Below are positions 32,338 to 37,292 of a stretch of 37,292 bases of DNA, one piece after another. Below the pieces are notes generated by a model that had not been told where the DNA came from, searched no databases, and saw only the letters and a list, made by a program, of their open reading frames with translations. The translations under genes and the position numbers were made by a program. Position 1 is the first letter of the stretch, and every line of letters begins with the position of its first letter. The DNA comes from Pseudoflavonifractor sp. 60 (GTDB lineage Bacteria; Bacillota; Clostridia; Oscillospirales; Oscillospiraceae): NCBI RefSeq assembly GCF_009911645.1, contig NZ_QWKI01000015.1, forward strand, positions 1-37,292. The letters run 5' to 3'.

Positions 32338-32366
32338 ATTGTACCACAGGGGCGGCGAAATTGCCA
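32338..32366 (-). promoter_or_regulatory. Probable promoter of the HD hydrolase gene
   Basis: On the minus strand TGGCAA (32366-32361) and TACAAT (32343-32338) are 17 bases apart with TGG before the -10 (extended -10). The -35 is weak. Confidence 0.45.
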
Positions 32367-32376
32367 GAGGCGGTTT

Positions 32377-33258
32377 TCAGGAGACAGTCCCTTTAGGCGG
32401 CAGGTTGAGCAGCAGCACCGCCCCCAGAATGGCCCCCATCCCCAGCAGCTTGAAGGGGGTCACCTCCTCCTGGAAGAGGAGGATCCCCAGCCCGGCGGCC
32501 ACCAGGGGCTCCAGGGTAGCCAGGATGGCGGCCCGGCCCGGCTCCGCCTCCTCCAGGCCGGCGGTGTACAGGTGGTAGGGCAGGGCGCAGCACAGCAGTC
32601 CAACCCCCAGCGCCCCCGCCCAGGCCCGCCAGTCTCCCAGGGCGGCCAGACTGTTTTGGAGTCCCGACAGGGGCAGAGAGAAGAGGGCGCAGAACAGGAT
32701 GGTGTAGAAGGTGATGGTGGATGGGGTGTATTTTTTCAGGGCAAACTTGCTGAAAATGGAATACAGGGCGTAGCCAAAGCCGGACCCCAGTCCAAAGAGT
32801 ATTGTCCTGACCGAGATGGACTCCCGCCCCAGGGGGAACAGCCCGGTCACCAGTGCGCAGCCCGCGAAGGTGAGGGCCAGAGCGAAGAGCTTCACCGGTG
32901 TGATGGTCTCCTGAAAAAGCAGGGCGGACATGAGGGTCACGAAGACGGGAGCGGTGTACAGCAGCACTGCCGCCACCGACATGGAACTGAGGGTTATGGC
33001 GTTGAAGTAGCACCAGTTGAAGAAGAGCAGAGAGCAGACCCCGGTGCCAAAGAAGTAGTACCAATCCCGGGGGGCGATGCGCAGGGCGGAGGAGTCCCGG
33101 AAAAAGAGGAAGAGGCCGTAGCCAATGGCCCCCGCCAGGGCGCGCAGGGCGACCCCCTGCATGGAGGTGAGTCCGGCGGCGGTGAGCAGCTTCAAAAAGA
33201 CGCCGATGCATCCCCACAGCCCGGCGGCGGCAATAATTTTCAAATAAGCCTTGGTCAT
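32377..33258 (-). CDS. DMT-superfamily transporter (EamA family)
   Basis: A 293-residue membrane protein with ten predicted membrane segments in two EamA repeats (for example GLWGCIGVFLKLLTAAGL, SSMSVAAVLLYTAPVFVTLMSALLFQETITPVK and the second-half counterpart AILATLEPLVAAGLGILLFQEEVTPFK). EamA proteins export or import small metabolites; the substrate is unknown. GGGAGACAAGGGCC precedes the ATG. It is transcribed away from the glycosylase gene. Confidence 0.88.
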   Translation of the reverse strand: MTKAYLKIIAAAGLWGCIGVFLKLLTAAGLTSMQGVALRALAGAIGYGLFLFFRDSSALRIAPRDWYYFFGTGVCSLLFFNWCYFNAITLSSMSVAAVLLYTAPVFVTLMSALLFQETITPVKLFALALTFAGCALVTGLFPLGRESISVRTILFGLGSGFGYALYSIFSKFALKKYTPSTITFYTILFCALFSLPLSGLQNSLAALGDWRAWAGALGVGLLCCALPYHLYTAGLEEAEPGRAAILATLEPLVAAGLGILLFQEEVTPFKLLGMGAILGAVLLLNLPPKGTVS

Positions 33259-33298
33259 GGCCCTTGTCTCCCTTCCCCAAATGGGCTATGATAGTCAT

Positions 33299-33366
33299 TG
33301 TGCTCCCAATCGTTCGGAGCACAGGGAAAAGTTTCTTTTGCTTCTTTTCTTTACAAAGAAAAGAAG
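33299..33366. repeat. Two hairpins in the EamA-glycosylase divergent gap
   Basis: TGTGCTCC / GGAGCACA (33299-33306, 33316-33323) and a perfect 12-2-12 hairpin CTTCTTTTCTTT / AAAGAAAAGAAG (33341-33366). The second, with the preceding GTTTCTTTTG, looks like a dispersed intergenic repeat. No convincing promoter pair could be assigned in this gap. Confidence 0.5.
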
Positions 33367-33418
33367 GCCCGCCCGGCGAGGGCACAGGGGCCGGCGACAG
33401 CACAAAAGGAGGACGCAT

Positions 33419-34015
33419 ATGGACATTCTGACGCGGGAGTTTTACGCTCGGGACACCCTGGAGGCGGCCCGGGACCTGCTGGGGCGGGAAATCGTCCGGA
33501 GGCTGGAGGACGGGACCCTGCTGCGCTGCCGGATCACCGAGACGGAGGCCTACATCGGACGGCTGGACAAGGCCTGCCACGCCTACGGCTACCGGCGCAC
33601 CCCCCGCACCGAGACCCTCTTCGCCCGGCCCGGGACGGCCTATATCTACCTGATCTACGGGATGTACCACTGCCTCAACTTCGTCACCGAGGAGGAGGGG
33701 GAGCCCGCCGCCGTCCTCATCCGGGGGGCGGTCCCGGTGGAAAACGGGGATATTATAGCAAAAAACCGCTTCAGATGCAAGGAAAAAGAGATGACCCCCT
33801 ACCAGCGGAAAAATTTCCTCAACGGGCCGGGGAAGCTGTGCCAGGGGCTGGCTCTGACCCGGGCGCAGAACGGCCTGGACCTGACCGACGGCGCGGGGGA
33901 GCTCTGGCTGTGCCCCGGAGCGCCGCCCGACCCCGCCGCCGTGAGGACGGGCAGGCGCATCGGCATCGACTACGCGGAGGAGGCGGTGGATTTCCCCTGG
34001 CGCTTCTACCTGTGA
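33419..34015 (+). CDS. mpg: DNA-3-methyladenine glycosylase (AAG/MPG family)
   Basis: A 198-residue repair enzyme that removes alkylated purines from DNA. The N-terminal EFYARDTLEAARDLLGREIVRRL, the catalytic ITETEAYIG (glutamate of the active site), the substrate-pocket segment DKACHAYGYRRTPRTETLFARPGTAYIYLIYGMYHCLNFVTEE and NGPGKLCQGLAL are standard for the family, and the length is right. The ATG at 33419 has AAAGGAGG 6 bases upstream; longer in-frame starts run through the hairpin repeats. Single gene, ended by a terminator. Confidence 0.94.
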   Translation: MDILTREFYARDTLEAARDLLGREIVRRLEDGTLLRCRITETEAYIGRLDKACHAYGYRRTPRTETLFARPGTAYIYLIYGMYHCLNFVTEEEGEPAAVLIRGAVPVENGDIIAKNRFRCKEKEMTPYQRKNFLNGPGKLCQGLALTRAQNGLDLTDGAGELWLCPGAPPDPAAVRTGRRIGIDYAEEAVDFPWRFYL

Positions 34016-34030
34016 CCGCCCTCAGATAAA

Positions 34031-34096
34031 AAATCTCCCTGGCTCAGCACAGGGAGGTCTGCAAAAACCGCCCCCTACTGGGAGCGGTTATTTTTT
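34031..34096 (+). terminator. Terminator after the glycosylase gene
   Basis: A first hairpin ATCTCCCT / AGGGAGGT (34033-34058) is followed by AACCGCCCCC / GGGAGCGGTT (34066-34090) and ATTTTTT. It ends 13 bases before the stop of the minus-strand secreted-protein gene. Confidence 0.8.
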
Positions 34097-34108
34097 GTGT
34101 TTTGTTGA

Positions 34109-35026
34109 TTAGGAGATATCGGCCAGTCCGTCCTGATTCGGGTCGTAGGTAACCATGCTGACAGTGGCGCTGATATCTGTTGCAAGACTGCCGTTGGAGG
34201 TATCCTGTTGCAGCCAAATGAGCAGATCAGGCTGATGCAAAGCGCCGGTGTACTCCTCGGCGTGGAAGGTCCGTACAACTGTCTCTCCGGCGGGGACAAT
34301 GGTAAGGGGGAAGGAATCTTCTGTGATGGTGGAGCAAACGGTGATGTTCAGAATCAGAGGAACGTCAGAGGTGTTGGTGACAGAGAGTGCGCAATAGCCG
34401 CCCTCGTCCTCAATGGGGGCGCTGTACCAATCATAGACCATAAACCGGCCAGCCAATTTCTTGTCCAGCGCTTGATAGCGGATGAACTGCTGGATTCCAG
34501 GCCAGTAGGGCTCTGTCTCGGTGTAGCGGCCCGCTGTCTCTCCGGCCCGGTGCAGGGGCTTTTCCGCGTAGAGCGGATTGGCCTTCTTGAGCTCGTCTGT
34601 TCCTCCTGCAATGGTCACGGTGCCGTTCTCGCCTTTAATAGAGGCCAGAACATTGGAACTGTCCTCTGTGCCAGCGGCGGCGGTGGTCTGTTTAGAATCG
34701 CTCGGCTTGACGGGCTGATATCCCAAGTATACCACACCGTCCTGCTGGCCAACGGGAATATCCAGCAGTTGGGCAATCGTCTGGATGGGCATATAGAGAG
34801 TTTCACTTCCATTCTCCGTGGCGTAAGAGATGGAGGAGGGGATCGTTTCACCAGCCTCATTCTTAATGCCCTCGCCCCGCTGAATGAAGGACCTTCCATT
34901 GATGCACAGGCCCAGATTGCCAAGACTCACGCCGCCGCCCGCCGCAAAGGCCGCCGTGCCGCAGGCCATGAGCATGAGCCCGGCCAGAACGCCGGAGATA
35001 AATGTGGAAAATTTCTTGTTCTTCAT
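34109..35026 (-). CDS. Secreted protein with copper-amine-oxidase-like stalk domain
   Basis: A 305-residue exported protein (signal peptide about 1-29, ending AFA). Residues about 30-105 (LCINGRSFIQ ... LYMPIQTIAQLLDIPVGQQDGVVYLG) resemble the amine-oxidase N-terminal or stalk domain used as a wall/surface module. The C-terminal half (EDEGGYCALSVTNTSDVPLILNITVC, VPAGETVVRTFHAEEY) reads as a beta-rich domain I do not recognise. It is the second gene of a two-gene unit with the 157-residue secreted protein (62-base gap). AAAGGAAG precedes the ATG. Confidence 0.78.
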   Translation of the reverse strand: MKNKKFSTFISGVLAGLMLMACGTAAFAAGGGVSLGNLGLCINGRSFIQRGEGIKNEAGETIPSSISYATENGSETLYMPIQTIAQLLDIPVGQQDGVVYLGYQPVKPSDSKQTTAAAGTEDSSNVLASIKGENGTVTIAGGTDELKKANPLYAEKPLHRAGETAGRYTETEPYWPGIQQFIRYQALDKKLAGRFMVYDWYSAPIEDEGGYCALSVTNTSDVPLILNITVCSTITEDSFPLTIVPAGETVVRTFHAEEYTGALHQPDLLIWLQQDTSNGSLATDISATVSMVTYDPNQDGLADIS

Positions 35027-35088
35027 GTAACCGCTTCCTTTCTTAGTCCCGCGCTCCGGGGTTTGGCGGCGATGTTAATAGGTGATAC

Positions 35089-35562
35089 TCAAAACTGGTT
35101 TGGGGTTAGGGTGATAGTTCCAACTTCGTTTACAAACGTGGTTTTGGCGTTAATGATAACACTGCAATTTAAACTGTCACCGTCAGTGTGCGCATAGAAA
35201 GTATAATTGCTGCCAGCTTTGATTGTTATGGTTTCCGTATTTGCCCTGACATTGTCAACCACCAATGTGGCATAGGTCATAATATCAGAATCTCCGATGT
35301 TGTTAATAGTAACTCCCAGTGTCTTGCCAGCTCCCGGGACGCTGCGGAACTCAGCAACCTCTTTCCACCCGAAGAAAATAGTATAGGGTCCGCTGGGATT
35401 GGCCTTTGCCGCCAGTGCGGATGGCGCGCCGCCAGTGATATAGGTGTCTCCAATCCGGCAGAGTTCCTGCCCCGTACCCGCCGCAAAAGCGGTACAGCCC
35501 AGCATGGCGAAGCACAGCAGCAGAGACAGACACAGCCTGCTCAATTTGCGGGTTTTTTTCAT
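35089..35562 (-). CDS. Secreted beta-rich protein of unknown function
   Basis: A 157-residue exported protein; the signal peptide (KLSRLCLSLLLCFAMLGCTAFA) could be cut after AFA, near residue 28, or lipidated at the LGC cysteine. The rest is Thr/Asn/Gly-rich with strand-like segments (GVTINNIGDSDIMTYATLVVDN, TITIKAGSNYTFYAHTDG). Its C-terminal half has the same flavour as that of its downstream neighbour: NITV-type strands plus a turn. No family recognised. AGGAGG lies 6-8 bases upstream of the ATG. It is first in the unit from the promoter at 35607-35635. Confidence 0.8.
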   Translation of the reverse strand: MKKTRKLSRLCLSLLLCFAMLGCTAFAAGTGQELCRIGDTYITGGAPSALAAKANPSGPYTIFFGWKEVAEFRSVPGAGKTLGVTINNIGDSDIMTYATLVVDNVRANTETITIKAGSNYTFYAHTDGDSLNCSVIINAKTTFVNEVGTITLTPNQF

Positions 35563-35606
35563 CAGTAATTCCTCCTTATTTTTTCTGAGGGGCCCCTCGT
35601 AAGGAT

Positions 35607-35635
35607 ACTATATCACAGAAGAGCATACTTGTTAA
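35607..35635 (-). promoter_or_regulatory. Promoter of the secreted-protein pair
   Basis: On the minus strand TTAACA (35635-35630) and TATAGT (35612-35607) with 17 bases between and a TGA extension. A perfect 12-base palindrome GAGGGGCCCCTC (35587-35598) lies just downstream, near the transcription start. Confidence 0.72.
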
Positions 35636-35647
35636 TAAAAATAATGC

Positions 35648-35686
35648 TTGACATGAAAATAATCCTCCTTATAATGGTGTTATAAT
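35648..35686 (+). promoter_or_regulatory. Promoter of the padR operon (two -10 candidates)
   Basis: Perfect TTGACA (35648-35653) with TATAAT at 35670-35675 (16-base spacer), and a second TATAAT at 35681-35686 with a TGT extension. The -35 is only 12 bases from the -35 of the divergent promoter, so one bound repressor could block both. Confidence 0.75.
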
Positions 35687-35710
35687 AATTAGGGAGGTGA
35701 GAGGAGCATT

Positions 35711-36070
35711 ATGGCAAAGAAAAGAATCATCCCTACGGGCCCCACCAATATGCAGACCTCCATGAAAAAGGCTACTACGGAGATGATGATCCTCCATCTT
35801 CTGCGTCAGAGGTCCATGTACACCTATGAGCTGATGAACGAGATTGAAGAGCGCAGCGGCGGGGCAATCGTCTTCAATACCCTGTACCTGTCCATCTACC
35901 GGCTGGAGGAGAAGGGCTATGTCCAGGAGCGCAGCAAGGTGATGAGCGAGGATAACCGCACCCGCATCTACTTCGCCATTACCGAGGCGGGGATCGTCTA
36001 TCTGGAGGAACTGATTAGGGCCTATAAGCAGTATGCGGCGGCGCTGGCCCGGGTGTTGGAGCTGGAATAG
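35711..36070 (+). CDS. PadR family transcriptional regulator
   Basis: A 119-residue winged-helix regulator with the PadR pattern: TTEMMILHLLRQRSMYTYELMNEIEERSGGAIVFNTLYLSIYRLEEKGYV, then the wing and a C-terminal dimer helix (EELIRAYKQYAAALARVLEL). The ATG at 35711 has GGGAGGTGAGAGG upstream. It is the first of three genes and probably represses its own operon and the divergent secreted-protein pair. The ligand is unknown. Confidence 0.9.
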   Translation: MAKKRIIPTGPTNMQTSMKKATTEMMILHLLRQRSMYTYELMNEIEERSGGAIVFNTLYLSIYRLEEKGYVQERSKVMSEDNRTRIYFAITEAGIVYLEELIRAYKQYAAALARVLELE

Positions 36071-36082
36071 GAGGTATTCGAA

Positions 36083-36454
36083 ATGGCAAACAGTGAAGCA
36101 ATGACCAGTTATTTTCACCGTCTGAACGGTTTTCTGGACTGCCCCAGGGCACTCCGCAGGCCATTTCTCAGACGGACCCGGCAGATGGCGGAGGACTTTG
36201 TTCAGGAGAAGCCGAACGCCGGTGTTGAGGATGTGGCGGACTACCTGGGCGACCCCCGGGAGTTGGCCCAGGGCTTTCTGGAGACGCTGGATCCGGAGGT
36301 ACTGGAACGCTACCACAAGAGGAAGAAGTTCCTTCGGAGGGGATTGATTGTCTTGATGGCGGCTGTTATTTTGTATTTGGGCATTTGGGTCTACGATTTG
36401 TGGAGCAGATCATTACCAGTGGAAGTTACTAGAACTATTTACGTTGATGATTGA
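36083..36454 (+). CDS. Small single-pass membrane protein next to PadR (DUF6120/DUF1700-like)
   Basis: A 123-residue protein. The N-terminal ~75 residues are cytoplasmic (YFHRLNGFLDCPRALRRPFLRRTRQMAEDF, then VEDVADYLGDPRELAQGFLE), followed by one membrane segment (about 85-104) and a short outer tail. The RMAED...LG-P-ELA pattern is that of small proteins repeatedly found beside PadR regulators (DUF1700/DUF6120-like; by eye). AGGAGG-like AATAGGAGG lies 9-10 bases upstream. The start is 12 bases after padR. Confidence 0.78.
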   Translation: MANSEAMTSYFHRLNGFLDCPRALRRPFLRRTRQMAEDFVQEKPNAGVEDVADYLGDPRELAQGFLETLDPEVLERYHKRKKFLRRGLIVLMAAVILYLGIWVYDLWSRSLPVEVTRTIYVDD

Positions 36455-36464
36455 GGTGTTAATC

Positions 36465-36914
36465 ATGAGAAAAAGATTTGTGTACTTGATTATGTTGGCA
36501 CTTTTTGTATGTGCTATGATTTTTCCTGCTAATGCAGCTCAAGGAACCGTTCTGGAGACCGAGACGATTCAAACTGATGATGGTGCGGTAGAGGTGAACA
36601 GGACTGTGACTGTGTGCAGTTCTATCGCCCGCAGTAATACAAAGAGCGCTCATGTCGTTGAAGAATATAAATATAATGGAAAGGTGGTTGGTGAAGTTAC
36701 CTTGTCTGCCACCTTTGGGTACGACGGAAAGACTGCCTGGGTTATTAGTGCCAGTGGTTCCCACACTACTTACGATGGTTGGACTTATAGCAACGAGAAA
36801 ATTACTAAGTCCGGCGGGACCGCCACTCTTACTGCCACATTGGCACATTCACACAATGGAAATATTTCCGTCAGGACTCCCCTCACCTGTTCTCCTACAG
36901 GCCAAATCAGCTGA
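36465..36914 (+). CDS. Secreted protein of unknown function
   Basis: A 149-residue exported protein with signal peptide about 1-25 (ending ANAA). The mature part is Thr/Ser-rich and strand-like (TETIQTDDGAVEVNRTVTVCSS, EVTLSATFGYDGKTAWVISASGSH), ending in a His/Asn-rich tail. One cysteine pair candidate is in the mature part. The ATG at 36465 has GAGGTG 6 bases upstream; an in-frame ATG at 36444 lies inside the previous gene. Base composition is more AT-rich than most of the window. It closes the padR operon; no terminator is evident before repeat copy C. Confidence 0.78.
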   Translation: MRKRFVYLIMLALFVCAMIFPANAAQGTVLETETIQTDDGAVEVNRTVTVCSSIARSNTKSAHVVEEYKYNGKVVGEVTLSATFGYDGKTAWVISASGSHTTYDGWTYSNEKITKSGGTATLTATLAHSHNGNISVRTPLTCSPTGQIS

Positions 36915-36970
36915 ACACATCAGGGTCATTTGTAGGCTCTCCTCTCCCGCTCGTCCCACCCGCAGGCGGC

Positions 36971-37135
36971 CTGGCCCCTTTGAAAAGGGGCTCCGGCGAA
37001 GCCGGTGGGGATTGACCTGCTGGCACTGATTCTACATTGAAAGTTCAAATAGAAGCAGATTTCTTAAGACAATCCCCCGCCTTCGCTTCGCTCAGGCACC
37101 CCCTTTCCAAAGGGGGCAAGCGGCTTCGCCGCTTG
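36971..37135. repeat. Palindromic intergenic repeat, copy C (most complete)
   Basis: Contains GGCCCCTTTGAAAAGGGGC (36973-36991), GAAGCCGGTGGGGATTGACC, a central hairpin around TTCTACATTGAAAGTTC..ATAGAAG, AAGACAATCCCCCGC, ACCCCCTTTCCAAAGGGGG and AAGCGGCTTCGCCGCTT. GGGGATTG pairs with CAATCCCC, so the whole unit folds as a long imperfect hairpin with side hairpins, like a small non-coding mobile element. Confidence 0.85.
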
Positions 37136-37183
37136 TTTGGCCCTGCTTCGCAGGGCTCATCCCTCGTCCCGCCCGTAGGCGGT

Positions 37184-37292
37184 CTGGCCCCTTTGAAAAG
37201 GGGCGGAGGCGAAGCCGGTGGGGATTGACCTGCTGGCACTGCTTCTACTTGAAATCTGAAATAGAAGCAGTCGTCCTAAGACAATCCCCCGC
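37184..37292. repeat. Palindromic intergenic repeat, copy D (right edge, partial)
   Basis: Starts CTGGCCCCTTTGAAAAGGGG and runs to AAGACAATCCCCCGC at the window end. It is nearly identical to copy B over its central part (37239-37280). A small hairpin GCCCTGCTTCGCAGGGC (37140-37156) separates it from copy C. Confidence 0.85.

Noticed and set aside
36971..37292. Repeats at the right edge as a CRISPR array
   Set aside because: Units are over 100 bases, palindromic with internal hairpins, only two in tandem, and there are no short uniform spacers or cas genes.
1..37292. Direct repeat at both window ends as attachment sites of an integrated element
   Set aside because: The shared sequence is part of a dispersed palindromic repeat with an internal copy, there is no integrase or phage gene, and most genes between are ordinary metabolic genes.

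Overview
The window is GC-rich (mostly around 60% or more by eye), with strong GGAGG ribosome-binding sites and sigma-A type promoters (TTGACA / TATAAT, often with an extended TGn -10). Gene content (MtaB, Firmicutes-type GalT, QueT, YesM/YesN pairs, DxDxDG-type MglB lipoproteins) suggests a high-GC gut clostridium, probably Oscillospiraceae / Flavonifractor-like. This placement is inferred from gene families and style; no rRNA is present. I see no tRNA, rRNA, CRISPR array, transposase or integrase.

Layout. 1-1216: a palindromic repeat copy and a membrane-anchored zinc-ribbon/Big2/SH3b protein. 1348-5861: a plus-strand operon of a CbbX/SpoVK-like AAA ATPase, a GNAT acetyltransferase, an Imm26-like protein, a cupin and the tRNA methylthiotransferase MtaB, all overlapping by a few bases. 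5879-8952: a CofE-like ligase, a TetR regulator and a PutP-type sodium/solute symporter. 9051-15443: a TetR-regulated tripartite RND efflux operon (regulator, TolC-like protein, HlyD-like lipoprotein, AcrB-like pump) with two tandem operators at its promoter. 15500-16776: an AT-rich island with a secreted 248-residue protein and a small membrane protein, a bacteriocin/immunity candidate.

16958-27578 (minus strand) is a galactose/glucose uptake and sensing locus. mglB-mglA-mglC is followed by an unannotated 58-residue membrane protein, then a separate transcription unit: YesN-type response regulator, lipoprotein, YesM-type histidine kinase, a membrane-anchored periplasmic-binding-fold protein and a second MglB-like lipoprotein with no permease of its own. 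Divergent from it, 27736-30657 carries galK and galT, so sugar sensing, uptake and the first Leloir steps sit together. galE and galM are not in the window.

30658-37292: a repeat copy, then queT behind a probable preQ1-class riboswitch, an HD hydrolase, an EamA transporter, a 3-methyladenine DNA glycosylase, two secreted proteins divergent from a PadR regulator with a small membrane protein and another secreted protein, and two more repeat copies at the right edge. The most interesting parts are the AT-rich secreted-protein/membrane-protein pair, the anchored-binding-protein sugar-sensing cluster with its embedded palindromes, the 58-residue protein coupled to mglC, and the PadR-centred secreted-protein module.
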